Positions 1-11,769 are shown, counted from the stretch's first letter. The stretch is 64,000 nucleotides of DNA from Clusia tigrina (GCA_920105625.2 OV050030.1:143124291-143188290), one strand, 5' to 3'. Notes: generated by a model from the sequence alone, not told the origin. A program made the numbers and translations.

Positions 1-750
1 CTTTCATCGCATACAATTACTTTTTATTTAAATTTACTTCTAGCCTGATATGTATATATCCATTAACGTTTCTATTTTCCATCCTGTAATTAGCTCGTAT
101 ATGGCTACATACATACATTCGAGGCGCTTTAAATTACCTAGAATTAATTGCTTATTTTCCCAATCAACCTATAAATTTTTTCAAATTTTCATACGTAAAT
201 TTCCTAAACAATAAACAGTTAAAACCTATGTACGAGTATATCTACATATAGCCGTCTGCAGTATCTGCAAAAATATACATACGCACATACCCATTCCTCT
301 TAACTAAAATACTTACTTTTTTAAATATTCCCTCGTACATTCATTCTGTACATTATACAGTTACATACATATATATTTACTTCACCAACGGTGCCGGCGC
401 TACTGCTTTCATTTCATCAACCGCCGTATGTATGTATGTACATATTTGAAGTTAAGTTTTATATTACTTACCCACGACTGTCTTATTATTTTATTTTATT
501 TTTTAAATTACGTGCAATATTTATCATTTAATATTAAAAAAAAATATTTTTCCCTACTGTGCTTCGTTCGACCAAAGTGCATAATAAGCATTTTTATTAC
601 GTCAACTTTAATCGCTCGATTTTAAGTGGCACACTTCTGCTGGCCTTGGCTTTGAAAATCGGAGCTGTGTGTGTTATTTGATACACACACGTACATGTTT
701 ACGTTGTTATTTTTGTGTTTACACTTGTAAAACACTGCTAACACATGTCT
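1..750. other. AT-rich sequence downstream of gypsy pol
   Basis: This stretch follows the 3' end of the minus-strand gypsy pol gene. It is AT-rich, with short pyrimidine runs and TATG/TACA microrepeats. I see no copy of the 5' LTR found at 7581-7903 and no env-like frame. The short plus-strand frame at 428-625 has no recognisable domain. It may be a long 3' untranslated region, with the 3' LTR lying left of the window, or flanking DNA after loss of that LTR. Confidence 0.5.
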
Positions 751-3700
751 TTATTTGTGTGGTCTAAAGTGGAATAATTTCAATAAATTATTATGTAGCT
801 TTTTATTTTTTCCCTTAATCGTTACGACTGTTGTAACTGGGCTTCGGATCTCTGCTACTACATACGGACCTATCCACACAGGTGAGAATTTGTTTCTCCT
901 AGCCTGATTCTTCATTAGTACTTGATCACCCACATGAAAAACTACTGGGTTTAGTACCTTGTTATAGGCTTCCCTGGCCACTCGTTTAGCACATTCCTGG
1001 TTTTCTCTAACCAATTCGTGCGCTCGCTGCAACTGATACTTTTGCACTTTATTCGGGTCATCAGCATTGTATACAGGCGCACATTTGCGCTTCAAATTCG
1101 CTGGCATGTTGAAATCAAACCCGTAGAGTGTTCTAAACGGAGTTTGCTTCGTTGATACATGCACAGTATTGTTGTGTACATGCATCGCAGTGGTTAACCA
1201 TTGATCCCAATTCGAGCCGTCTTCCTTGGCAAAACTGCGCAAGTACTCGGCCAGAGGTCGATGACTACGTTCCAGTGAGCCATTCGCCTGTGGATGATAT
1301 GGTGTTATGTGCAACTTCTTGATTCCCAGCATTTTACACGTTTCTGAGAATAGTTTTGATACGAAATTTGAACCATTGTCGGTTATCAAAATCTTAGGTA
1401 TGTTGTATCTTGCTATAATTTCATCAAAGAATGCTTTGGCCACCGTACTTGCTTCAGCATCGGGTATAGCCACGCACGCCATATACTTTGAGAAATCGTC
1501 TTGGAACGTCAAGATGTATTTATTGCCCGAAACAGTCTCAGGTAAAATACCTACAATATCCATATGAACCTTATCAAATGGTTGCTTTGGTGTGTCCGTT
1601 AATACCATGGGCATCTTTGTTAGCCTTGAACTTTTGTTGGCCTGGCACTTTGGGCAACTTCTTACGTATTTTTTTATGTCCTTGAGCATACCTTTCCATC
1701 CGTATACTCGCCTAATTCTGTCATGGGTTTTCCAGAATCCCTGGTGTCCACCTAGAAGTGAATCATGGAAACCCTTTAACACAGCCTGGATATCCTTTAT
1801 ATCCTTCAGCCATTCCACACTACTGGCTGCTTGCTCATTGGTATCGAAACCCGCATTGCTAACATCTCTTGTAGCATCAACTTTGTCCTTCTGTATCCTC
1901 TCGGCCTTCTCCTTATCCGACCGTGCTTTGGACCTTGTTTGCACTACTGATACTTTCTGTGCCTGCGGTACTCTGCTGAGTGCATCGGCATTCAGATTCT
2001 TCTTCCCAGGTTTGTATATGATTTCAAAATCATACTCAGACAATTTGTGTCTGAACCTGGCTAGCCTAGACGTTTGGTCTTTCAAGTTGGCTATGCCTCT
2101 CAACGGCTGGTGATCAGTGTATATCTTGAATGGGCGTCCTAACAAATATGCTCTAAAATTCTTCGTAGCCCATACTACGGCTAGAAATTCCTTTTCTATT
2201 GTGGAGTATCTCTTTTCCGTGTCGCTAAGCGCTCTGCTTGCGAATGCTATTGGTCGGTCATTACCGACTTCCCCTTGTGATAATACTGCCCCTAACGCTT
2301 CATTGCTAGCATCAGTGGTCAACAAAAAAGTTTGTTCAAAGTCGGGGTATGCCAAAATTGGTGGCGAGCTAATTATCTCCTTTAGCCTCTCGAATGCTTG
2401 CTGACATCTCTCTGTCCATTCGAACTTTGCTTCTTTTCGTAGCAACTTATTAATGGGCAAAGCAATTCCGGCTAGTCCTTCCACGAACTTTCTATAATAG
2501 TTCACTAGTCCTAGGAATGCTTGCACTTCTTTTCTGTTTCTTGGAATCGCTAGATTTTTAACGCATTCCACCTTCTGCGGGTCAGGCAGTGCTCCTGCTT
2601 CTGAGCAACGATGGCCTAAATAAACCACCTCTCTCCGCAAAAATTGACACTTCTCCGTGTTCAATTTCAAATTGTGTTCTCGTAATTTCTGGAGTACCTT
2701 GCACAAGCGTTGCGAATGCTGCTGCAAGTTCTTCCCATAAATTACAATATCATCCAGATACACAAAACAATCTAACCCTTGCAAGCCTGTTAGCACATGG
2801 TTCATTAGCCGTTGGAAGGTAGCCGGTGCTCCTGTTAATCCAAACGGCATTCTATTAAACTCATAATGCCCTAAACCGGTGCTGAACGCGGTTTTCTGCT
2901 TATCTTGGGTATCCACCAGAACTTGGTGGTAGCCACTCGCTAAATCAAGCGTAGAAAAATATCTACTATGCCCCAATTGATCCAGTATCTCTTCTATCCT
3001 TGGTATTGGGAACACCTGCTTGATAGTGGCGTCGTTCAATTTCCTAAAATCAACGACCATTCTCCACTTCTTCTGACCGTGAGCACCTCCCTTCTTTGGT
3101 ACCAAAATTATTGGTGAATTCCAAGGCGAGATACTCGGTGAAATTATGTTATCTTTTAACATTCCCTGCACTTGCCTATTTACCTCATCTTTGTGAGCCT
3201 GTGGCAACCTGTATTGCTTCTGGTTTATTGGTGCTTGATCCACCCTAGTAGGTATTTCATGCTCTACCTCTGGTGTATACGTCAACTGGTCTCCTTCCAG
3301 CAAAAATATGTCATGGAATGACGTACAAATGGCTTCTATTGATGCCTTCTCTTCTGAATTCACGCTTGGGTCTAACTTCAAGGATTCTAGCACCCTCTCC
3401 ATTCTTTTTCTTATATCTACCTGCTTAATCTGATTCACCGATCTATAATTCGGTTCCTTAAAATTATCATAGCTAGTGAACTTGGGCCTAAAATCCTCCT
3501 CCATCAGGTAGTCCTTTTCCGATGCATTGAGTACGCAAGCGTACACCTTACCCTTGTCAACGTGCGTTATGGTTTCCCCCATATATACGCCCTCCGCTAG
3601 CTGCTGCTTGTGCAAAACAACAGTCCTAAGTTTCGTATTTACATGCATAGTAACTACTCTGGTTGACCTTCCGTTTACTACCTCCATACCACACTTCTTA

Positions 3701-4323
3701 ACCCCAGTCACGGTTCCTTCCTGCCATGACATTAATGGAAAAGTAAGGATTCTATGCTTATTGTTATCATAGAATGATAACCGCTTATCGAGCGCATCCA
3801 GTATGGTGCGTCCCCAAAGATTATCACGGCCAATTATTCCATCAGCCGGGATACCTTTCCTATCCACTTCCACTGCGTGCACTCTAAAACTCATACCCTT
3901 AACTCCACTGTGCCCTATTCTGAGCGACCCCAATGTCCTAATGCACCCTCCAAACGCTCCGTTAAGGGTTCTTAAGTCCATTTGATTAATGTCTAGCCCC
4001 TTCCGTAAAACACTAGATTTTACGAGGCTAGTGTCCGCCCCTGAATCTACTAATAGCACTAGTTTTCCACTCGCTGCTTCCTCGCAGGGCATCTCGATGA
4101 AGGCATCACCTATCCTGCTCATAGCGAAGCAATGTCCTTCTGTTCCCAACATGGACCCGTATCCACTTCCTAACTCTTCGTGATACTGGAGAGCCTCCTG
4201 CTCCTCCTTCTCCTGGACTTTAGTTCCTACATTACTAGTCCCACGTATTTCCGGCCTTATTATTACTCTCTTTCTTTTGGCTTTCCAGTCTACTGGCCTC
4301 GACTGGGCCGCTGGAAGTTTCCC
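751..4323 (-). CDS. pol: gypsy pol polyprotein (PR-RT-RNase H-IN)
   Basis: An uninterrupted frame of about 1190 codons entered by -1 frameshift. The protease has LVDSGADTS near residue 92. Reverse transcriptase has YLDDIVIY near residue 520. RNase H has a TTDAS core near residue 668. Integrase follows with an HHCC zinc region (residues about 850-895) and a D..D35E core: Asp in HMDIVG, Asp in TDNGSNF and Glu in NGSLE, with 35 residues between the last two. The C-terminus has the short basic domain usual after gypsy integrases. Because gag is frameshifted, this copy could move only with Gag from elsewhere. A start at the internal ATG at 4152 is possible but would drop the frameshift link. Confidence 0.92.
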   Translation of the reverse strand, partial: GKLPAAQSRPVDWKAKRKRVIIRPEIRGTSNVGTKVQEKEEQEALQYHEELGSGYGSMLGTEGHCFAMSRIGDAFIEMPCEEAASGKLVLLVDSGADTSLVKSSVLRKGLDINQMDLRTLNGAFGGCIRTLGSLRIGHSGVKGMSFRVHAVEVDRKGIPADGIIGRDNLWGRTILDALDKRLSFYDNNKHRILTFPLMSWQEGTVTGVKKCGMEVVNGRSTRVVTMHVNTKLRTVVLHKQQLAEGVYMGETITHVDKGKVYACVLNASEKDYLMEEDFRPKFTSYDNFKEPNYRSVNQIKQVDIRKRMERVLESLKLDPSVNSEEKASIEAICTSFHDIFLLEGDQLTYTPEVEHEIPTRVDQAPINQKQYRLPQAHKDEVNRQVQGMLKDNIISPSISPWNSPIILVPKKGGAHGQKKWRMVVDFRKLNDATIKQVFPIPRIEEILDQLGHSRYFSTLDLASGYHQVLVDTQDKQKTAFSTGLGHYEFNRMPFGLTGAPATFQRLMNHVLTGLQGLDCFVYLDDIVIYGKNLQQHSQRLCKVLQKLREHNLKLNTEKCQFLRREVVYLGHRCSEAGALPDPQKVECVKNLAIPRNRKEVQAFLGLVNYYRKFVEGLAGIALPINKLLRKEAKFEWTERCQQAFERLKEIISSPPILAYPDFEQTFLLTTDASNEALGAVLSQGEVGNDRPIAFASRALSDTEKRYSTIEKEFLAVVWATKNFRAYLLGRPFKIYTDHQPLRGIANLKDQTSRLARFRHKLSEYDFEIIYKPGKKNLNADALSRVPQAQKVSVVQTRSKARSDKEKAERIQKDKVDATRDVSNAGFDTNEQAASSVEWLKDIKDIQAVLKGFHDSLLGGHQGFWKTHDRIRRVYGWKGMLKDIKKYVRSCPKCQANKSSRLTKMPMVLTDTPKQPFDKVHMDIVGILPETVSGNKYILTFQDDFSKYMACVAIPDAEASTVAKAFFDEIIARYNIPKILITDNGSNFVSKLFSETCKMLGIKKLHITPYHPQANGSLERSHRPLAEYLRSFAKEDGSNWDQWLTTAMHVHNNTVHVSTKQTPFRTLYGFDFNMPANLKRKCAPVYNADDPNKVQKYQLQRAHELVRENQECAKRVAREAYNKVLNPVVFHVGDQVLMKNQARRNKFSPVWIGPYVVAEIRSPVTTVVTIKGKNKKLHNNLLKLFHFRPHK

Positions 4324-6605
4324 TGGTTCCTTTGTTGGAACTGTCTATCCCTGCATTCCGCAGCACGATGCCCCATCCGTCCACATGAGAAGCATTTCAA
4401 CCCCTGTTGGGTGTTGCCTAACCTTTGTCCACCTCTAAAATTCCAATTTGGTCGCTGCTGACCATTCCCCGTGTTGAAAGGATTTCTTCCTTCCGTTGAG
4501 TTGACTCGAGGACCACTACCCCTGCTGTCCCTTAAGGGTGGATCTGGGCGCCTCGTACCTGGCTGCCTTCTACTTTGATCCCATTTATTGTCTAATTGGC
4601 ACTGTCTACTTGCCTCGTGACCATATGTTTGGCACTCCATACAATAGGGCGTATTCTTGCGTGTAATGCATTCATCTCTTGTATGGCCTGGCCTATGGCA
4701 GAACGAACATTTGGGAGCCTTCTGTACAACCCCCCTGTGCGGATTTCTCTGATACGCGGCTCTGCTGTCGGAGATACCGGGATTATACGCTCCTCTGTAT
4801 ACGTTTGGGACGAAATTATTTCCTTCTCTATCCATGACAGCGGCAGTTAAATTGTCCTGTCTATTTTCCAACATATGTATCTCCCCCAATCCGGCCGTAC
4901 TCCGTTCCACAAGGACTTGCGCTCGAATTGCTTCTTCTACCAATTCCTCCAGATTTCCTGTTTTGCTATTCAGCATATGAATTTTAAGAGCGGAGTTGCC
5001 CCACTACGAAAGTCGTTAAGACCGACTTGTCAACTTCGTATAATAACGCGGTATCACCAACGCCATCGTACTTATTCTTGATTACTTCTTGGGCCATCAT
5101 CCGAAGTGACTCCAAACGCCTGGCAAAGGCGCGTATGTCTTCACCTGCCAGTTGTTTCCCGATTCTAATTTCTTGGGATATGTCTTCCAGAGTTCTCTCC
5201 TTTAGATAAGTTCTCTTCAGAAGGCCGTAAAGTTCATTCACACTGGCGAATTGTTTTGGCAGCACAAGGTTGTACGCATCTCCAAATAACCTTTGCTTAA
5301 CACAGTCAAAGAAGTCCTGCAACTCATCAGGGCCTATGCTTCGCTTTGCAAGTTCACAACCTTGAATGAACCTACTGAGTTCGGACCTTAAATCTTCTGA
5401 AGCAGCACCAGTAAACACAGGTACTAGCCTGGACACGGTCTTTGAAATCTCCTCTATACCCATTTTACGTATTTTTGTTTTACTTATGACCGGTAAAACT
5501 TGAGCGCTATCTTTCTGGGTCGTTCCTAGATTCACTTCTCCCGGATCTGAGAGGTAATTGACCAATGACGGACTCAAACTAATTAGTCTTCGATCGGTTG
5601 TTCGTACAGGCGAAATACTGTCCACAGTATTGGGCCTGTCCTGTACCGTTATTGCTTCTGGCTCTTTTGGCGTATATCCCTTATTTTTATTAGTTACCGG
5701 ACGTTCTGGAGTAAATGGCTCGACACCGATTTCCGATGCGTCAAATAAAAATCCCGCTTCACTTTCTCCAGTCAATACTAATCTAGGCTTTACCACACGA
5801 CCTATCCCTTCCGGAGTTAAATACTCCGGCCAGCGAACTTCAGGAGGCAATGTCAACACTGTCTGTGTAAATCCAGCCGATGCTGATTTTGATCTCTCCT
5901 TTCTATGTGGGTTGCTATTGGTCGCCCGTCCTCTTTTCAATCCTGCACACTCCTTTTCCAACAGCGTTGCTGCTTCCTCTGTTTCCGTCAATCTCTGAGA
6001 AAGTTCCTTTACCTTTTTCTCAAGATACTCTTTTTGTGCTCTCAAATCTTCTGTTTTCTTATGAAAACTGAATAACTTTTCTTCTGTTCTTCTTTGGATT
6101 GCCGTAAAGGCTTGATCCGCTACTTCTAATGGTGACACAGCTCCTCCGGCATTCGCCTGCTTCCACAATTCCTGAGCTTCACCCTGCTTGTACTCGCTTC
6201 GAACTGGTCAACTATTTTCCCAGTAAACAGTTTCACCTCTGACTGTATTGATTTTAGTCTGTTCCTTACTGCCTCGTCTGGCGAAACCAAACTCACTGTT
6301 TGTTGCCCTAGTCCTTCTAATTCAGAACTAAATGTATCTGCCCATTCGTTGACCAGACTATTTATGTAGTCTGCGTATTTTTCCGAAAAATATTTTCCCT
6401 TGCCGTACTCAACTGCGTGAGGCAACAACAGTCCGTGATTATTGTTGAACTCTCTCCCCAGATCTTGCAACTGTGTTATTCGCTTGCGATAATACACGTT
6501 GTCCTTACGTAACTTGCCGTCTTTCTTAAAGTTACGGACCTGCTTTTCAATCGTTTCGCCAATTTGTTCCTGTCTCAGCAGTAATCCTTGCGCTTCCTTC
6601 GTCAT
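4290..6605 (-). pseudogene. gag: gag of gypsy element A, two frameshifts
   Basis: Structural polyprotein of the retrotransposon, which would package its RNA in virus-like particles. The first ATG in frame is at 6605, just after an upstream in-frame stop; a TTG 11 codons earlier is less likely. The N-terminal part is coiled-coil rich, the middle is capsid-like, and the C-terminal third has three zinc knuckles (CSFC..H..C, CMEC..H..C, CFSC..H..C) in a basic, Arg/Gln-rich tail. A single-base indel near 6200 and another near 4985 shift the frame, so no full Gag can be made. The last frame overlaps pol and holds a -1 slippery site. Confidence 0.85.
4317..4323 (-). promoter_or_regulatory. GGGAAAC -1 ribosomal frameshift heptamer
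   Basis: In the gag frame the minus strand reads CAG GGA AAC TTC, so the heptamer is G GGA AAC, a standard X XXY YYZ slippery site. Slipping back one base enters the pol frame, which is open from this heptamer to the pol stop at 751. The gag stop is at 4290-4292, about 25 bases further on. Site and frames are seen; slippage itself is inferred. Confidence 0.75.
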
Positions 6606-7580
6606 ATCCCAAATGCCAGAACAGATGTCGTATCCCAATTATAAATAAAAATCCAATATTTGTTAGAACTTGTTACAATATTTTATTCGATCTTACTTAT
6701 TGATAAATACAAATTTATTTAAAAAAAAAAAACATTCCACCGTTAATTCTATGTTTATATTCTTTCTTTACTTATCCTCCATCTCAAGTTTCAAATCCGC
6801 TGTCTAACGGCGTCCATTAAGTCCTTCCATCAGTGCAAATTGGTTCTTGACTTCCCACAGATACTCCTTGATTTCCTCTCACCATCTTTTAATTCTCCCA
6901 AGAATCCATAGAAAAGGCCATATGTTTGTAAAAACCGAAATTTGATTTACCGGCAAAAGTGTCTTGATTCATTCCCGGAAATTTGAATCCATATTTAAAA
7001 ATAAACCCGTAACGTATGCGCCACATAATAATAGCATTTAAATGTTTTCTTCAACATTGCTACGCAAATCGTAGTTTCCGAACTACAAAAAACTTTGATG
7101 CAACAACACGTGTTGTCTGCACCTCTTCACCTAATACCCTAAACTCAAAATGCCAAATATTTAAATCAATCTTTATTTTGATTTCAAAACAATATAAATT
7201 GAATCGCATAAATGTCCCTACCGACAAACAAACACAAATCCCCTAAAAAAAAAAATCCTCACAGCTAGGATGAACATACATAGACCGTCCGATCATACTG
7301 ACGGTTTATGGTTGCCATTCAAAGCTGCGTGCAACAGCGCAAACGCGCCTATAGGTTGCGACTTCTTTGACCAGCGCTACGGCGCCTTCAGGGTCGCAGA
7401 AGTATCTACTTATTTTACGCTACTATACACTCTACTCACCATTATTTTTCCCGATGACATCCTTTTTTCCACAGTGTCCTTAGATGAGGTCCTTCGAATT
7501 CGTTGCAGGATGCCTCTCTGCTTCAGGGTTCCTTGCCCTGGGATTGCTCCAATAGGTCCTTTAGACCGGCTGCGCCAAAA
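6606..7580 (-). other. 5' leader of gypsy element A
   Basis: About 975 bases lie between the LTR and the gag start. The inner part is AT-rich and the part next to the LTR is GC-richer. The plus-strand frame at 7270-7668 runs through the primer-binding site and LTR edge, so it is a chance frame. No other element is recognised here. Confidence 0.55.
7562..7577 (-). other. Primer-binding site of gypsy element A
   Basis: On the minus strand, three T residues after the LTR, the sequence reads TGGCGCAGCCGGTC. It begins with the TGG that pairs with the CCA end of a primer tRNA. I did not assign the tRNA species. The position and TGG start are seen; the priming role is inferred. Confidence 0.65.
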
Positions 7581-7903
7581 TGTTGGGGTCCGTATCTGCT
7601 TGTCGGCGAGAGACGTCCTCTGGAATGTCCTGTCGCGGGAACCTGCAAAACCTACACCACTTTATTAAACGAGCACTACACTATTTTGGGTTTAAAACAA
7701 CAAGAGAGCTTTATTCTTAAAATGCTAAGTCTTATATACTATTTACAAATAAACATTACAGTATACGTCTTCACTTTTCTGGTGTTCCAGTTACGCAATT
7801 GTTATTTGGTGTCAGTTGCTCAAGCCCGCTGACCTACTGCAAGTAAAAGTGTCGTCGGTGCATTCTAAATGCCCCTCGTCAGCTTGACTGCGGAACTGTG
7901 ACA
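7581..7903 (-). repeat. 5' LTR of gypsy element A
   Basis: On the minus strand this 323-bp block begins TGTCACAG and ends CCCCAACA, giving the canonical TG...CA ends. The primer-binding site starts three bases beyond its inner end, in the same orientation as gag and pol. No second copy lies in the window, so the boundaries rest on the TG/CA ends and the primer-binding site rather than on an LTR alignment. Confidence 0.7.
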
Positions 7904-8441
7904 CCCTAAAAGTTTACATCATAATTAATGAATAATTACTGTTCATTTTCAATATTTGCACCCTAAAAATATGTGCGTTCTTAATGAATTTAATAGGAGC
8001 CGGTGCTGTGAGTCAACTACGCGTAAGTAGCTTGATTCTAACTCACAACAAAGCATCAAAGTGCTAGCCGCTTAGTGGAGATCTAAGATATAACGTCGAA
8101 GATCCCACAATGCTGATTACCATACTAACGTAAGAAAAAGCTATAATATATCTTTAGAAAAATACTCCATATAATTGAATAAATCGTTATATTGTATTTT
8201 TAAATGAAAAATTTAAATCGTTTACGTATATGAACAATAAGTTAAATCAACGGTAATAAAATAACGTAAATAATACTAATATAACACCACCGCTACTATC
8301 GGTATAATGATTCTTCAACTCTGTGACTCTCAAGGAATCCCCAGAAAAAAACCGACTTTTCTTCTTAGAACGGTTAAAAGAAAAAAAAGATAAAAAGAAA
8401 AAGTAAAATAATTATAAAATAGAAATAAACTTTGCAACAAA
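7904..8441. other. AT-rich stretch between two gypsy elements
   Basis: Between the 5' LTR of element A and the gag remnant of element B. It includes a GC-richer patch near 8000-8110 that could belong to the 5' LTR of element B, but I cannot align it with the presumed 3' LTR of that element. No primer-binding site is recognised and no coding frame is supported. Confidence 0.4.
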
Positions 8442-9710
8442 ATGTCAAATCCCAGCAATATATTACGCTCCCCCATACTGAATACAATATGCAATGACGA
8501 AGCGCATGCAGCTCAAGGGCAGAATGAGCAAAGTACAATAAGCTTGGTTAAATTGGGTCCATTTATCAGACAGATAACTACAGAAATCCTTCAATGGCAA
8601 GGATCAAATATTGTCCAAGCCGCTTTATATCCAAATGCCCACCTCTCCAACATCTCCGGCCAAACCATATATAGTAGGCACCTTAGTAATCGACAAGAGC
8701 TAGAAAAAGTACCGGACGTAAGAAAATGTCTGCGAGAATTTTAGGGAGAACGGGGAGAATTCAACTCTTGGAGGAAAAGTGTTAAACGAATCTTAAAAGT
8801 TAATGAGTCTCAGAAAGGTACGCCTAAATATTTCGGTAGACTTAGTGTCATTAGGAACAATATACTAGGGAACTCGGATATCGCGCTTGTGTCGTACAAT
8901 ACCCAACTGGATTGGCAAGCAATAACAAGATGCTTATCTCTACACAAAGCAGACAAGCGAGATTTGTCAACAATCGAATACCAGATGATATCGTTGATAC
9001 AAGTAAATTTGTCCATTGAAGAATTTTATCTGATCGCCTATAAAAATTTCTCTTTAATTCTCGATAAGTTAGGCTGAGTCCTTACCAATGAGTCCTTAGA
9101 TCTAGATACTTACGCAAACATATAGGGAGAATAGAAAAGCAATAGACACGTTCATAAGAGGATTGAATGGCGATTTGTCACAATTTTTAGGTATTAGGGA
9201 ACCTGGAAACCTACCCCAAGCCTTCCACCTATATCTAAAGCTTGAAAATTACAGGCACATCGCGCTAGTCACGCACATAACAGCAATACACGCAACAGAA
9301 ACTTTAACTTCCAACACCCACTTCCATTCAGGTGCCAAAGGTACTCCCCACAACCGCAAGAAAATCAGTTCTTCCTCAACTCACATATCCAAATCAAACA
9401 CCACGATACCAAACTCAAACTTATCCAGATTTTCGACCCAATGACTTCGAACATAAACAGGTAATCAGGCGTATCAACCTCAGCGGCAAACAGCCCAAAG
9501 CCACAACTCCCGAACCGATGGAGATTAATGAGACACTCCACACCCGCCGAATTGACTACGCAAACAGACCTAACTTTAATAGATTCTCTGGTAAAAGACC
9601 ACAACCGCTGTCTTCGAATCAAAATATGCAACCGACTAAGGTATAAACAACCTTCCATATTAACACTACTGACAATGACGTTTACGAACAGACACTACTC
9701 GAATATTTAA
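8442..9710 (+). pseudogene. gag remnant of gypsy-group element B
   Basis: An ATG at 8442 opens a 100-codon frame. After frame breaks, the 9163-9444 frame has a [12 protein letters not shown] block followed by a Lys-Leu-Glu-Asn segment typical of Gag in insect gypsy-group elements. Several stops and shifts separate the pieces. A shifted frame up to about 9646 continues a Pro/Gln-rich tail. Confidence 0.6.
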
Positions 9711-9712
9711 CC

Positions 9713-11260
9713 TTGACAGAGGAAATACCAAACCCACAAGACGAATTCATAGAAGCAAACGACATTCATTATTTTAACACGACGAGCTCTTCTCTTCCTT
9801 ATTTTGAGTGCAGGAAGAAGAGCGGCGCTATTTGGAAATTCCTTATAGACACAGGTTTTAGTGAAAATTATATACAAGCAGAGATCATAGAAAACCCAAG
9901 ACCAAACGAAGAAATATTGTATGCAAAATCAGTCGCTGGAGACATTGAAATAAGACAGTATTTTTAACTGCTAAGAAAATATTAAATTCTTCTTAGTGCC
10001 TCCGTTAAATTGTTCAATGGGTTCATCGAAAACGATACCCTCAAAGAGCTCGGCTCCAGAGGTCGCCAAAGTGGTCTATATAGACCCCCAGGGGTATATT
10101 TAACAAAAGCGGGGGTTTTCGTAAAAAAAAATACAAAGTTTGCTTTAATTAACAGAAAATTAGTTTTATGGGGGTCGATGGAGATTTCTAGAAATTATAT
10201 AGGGGTCGATGATGCAAAAAGTTAGGCGGCACATGGTCTACACTAAAAGCAATATATTGGAATTTAAGAATGGTAAGAGCATAAGAATAAAACAGTTGGT
10301 CTCAAAATCATTTAATTCTATAACTATCAATAGTGACCACATGACACTATTTTAAAACAGGAAAAGGATTCCATAATAAGTAAATTCCCGAAAGCCTTTA
10401 TGGAACCATACGGAACACTAACATTTACTACTATTAGAGATTTAAATAAATTAAGTACACAGTGGTTTTAAATTACTTTTAATCTATTGCTTATTGAATT
10501 CAATGGCAGTTGTATTTCTTAACGACACGCGCTTGTTTTAAGAACGGAACAGCGAATATATCTCAGAATTAAGAATGAATGTTACAAGACGTCAAGAACA
10601 AGAAAAGCAAAGCGTTGCCATATAGTTTAAAAAACTAATTAAAGTACTTTATACTCTAACAACTACGGACAACAAAAAATATACCCGTTGAGTTATGCTA
10701 TCCAATGTGGTAGCCGACACTCTCTCTGGAGTACCATTCCAAACCGATGGAAGTACAAAGAGTATAGCAACTCACAGCGACAACACTTCAGGGCAAAACT
10801 TAATCTATAGCGTCGAAATACCAATAAACCAATTTAAAAACCAAACTCTGTTTTCCCAACGTACCACCGGCATACGATAAAATAACCAAGCTTTCACCAA
10901 ATAAACTTTTAAAATTTTAAAAAAACATTTGAACCCATCGGTCCTATACCGAATAAAAACAAGTGAACCAATAATGGTCCTAATCCAAGAACTGGTTTCA
11001 GATCGGTACGTAGCGCATAAGATTCACACGACATCAAGTAGTGGACATAATAGAACAAACAGGACAGGAAAGCATAATAATATATACCTACAAAGGAGCA
11101 TACAGAATTAGTAAAGAAAATAAGTCACATATATTAGAAAAATTCTATTTTCCTGGCATGAAAAATAAATTACAATAAATTGTTCAAATTCCTAACCAGA
11201 CCAATATCGAAAACTTTGTAAATCAGACACAGATATATATCGTCCGAAACATACCGAAAT
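9713..11260 (+). pseudogene. pol remnant of gypsy-group element B
   Basis: The protease core appears as KFLIDTGFSENYI near 9835-9875. Reverse transcriptase motifs are not found. Near 10690-10760 the frame has NVVADTLSGVPFQT, matching the end of a gypsy RNase H, where DALSR is usual. Near 11085-11175 a shifted frame has YKGAYRISKENK, matching the integrase zinc-binding region. Many stops and shifts make this a relic. Confidence 0.6.
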
Positions 11261-11466
11261 TCAACATTTTCCACCCAAAATTAAAAAAAAACAAAAAAAA
11301 AACTTAATAAAGTATCAGGCGGAATTATATCAGCGGATTACAATGACTTCGATTTAATAAATGAAAACCTTAACAAAAAAAATAATAAAAATTAAATGAT
11401 AAAGCCCATTTCCGATAAAAGCTTAACAAATTAGCATTTTTTTGACGATTGTGGACAACCGTCCTT

Positions 11467-11483
11467 AGGAGGGAAAGAGTTAC
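11467..11483 (+). other. Polypurine tract and LTR start of element B
   Basis: AGGAGGGAAAG (11467-11477) is followed directly by AGTTAC. This is the arrangement at the 3' LTR of gypsy-group elements, where plus-strand DNA synthesis is primed. The 3' LTR would run rightward from 11478, but its end is not defined. Confidence 0.5.
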
Positions 11484-11769
11484 CGCAACCAAATACCCAT
11501 TTAAAATTGATCATTCCTTAGCGTCAAAATAATAACCAAATAAATAAATTCCATTTAAAATTTGACCATTGATTCAATTCCGATTAAAATTGGCGAGCAC
11601 AGTTCGCAGAATTATTTCACTCTAAACAATTGAAGCAGCTTTAGGTGTTAAGCATTTTGTAAGTTTATTATTAATTCACTCTTGTACTGTTCATGATCAG
11701 TAGAAACAAAGAAAACAATTTAAATGTTTTATTTGTTTTGGAAACCTAATAATAAACTTCCTTAACTTA

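Larger units (their letters stand above)
751..7903 (-). mobile_element. Ty3/gypsy LTR retrotransposon A (5' LTR to pol)
   Basis: Read on the minus strand this is a 5' LTR (7581-7903), a primer-binding site (7562-7577), a leader of about 1 kb, a gag with three CCHC zinc knuckles, and a pol in the order protease, reverse transcriptase, RNase H, integrase. That order is diagnostic of Ty3/gypsy. There is no env. Gag carries two frameshifts while pol is uninterrupted, so the copy is defective but not ancient. The 3' LTR is not visible in bases 1-750. Confidence 0.9.

Noticed and set aside
428..625. A hydrophobic 65-codon frame near the left edge as an env remnant.
   Set aside because: Wrong strand for the gypsy element and no envelope motif.
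7270..7668. A 132-codon plus-strand frame as a gene.
   Set aside because: It runs across the primer-binding site and the inner LTR edge of the minus-strand gypsy element.
7581..7903. A solo LTR unrelated to the gypsy pol.
   Set aside because: A primer-binding site follows in the same orientation as gag and pol at a normal distance, so a 5' LTR is the simpler reading; without a 3' LTR this is not proven.
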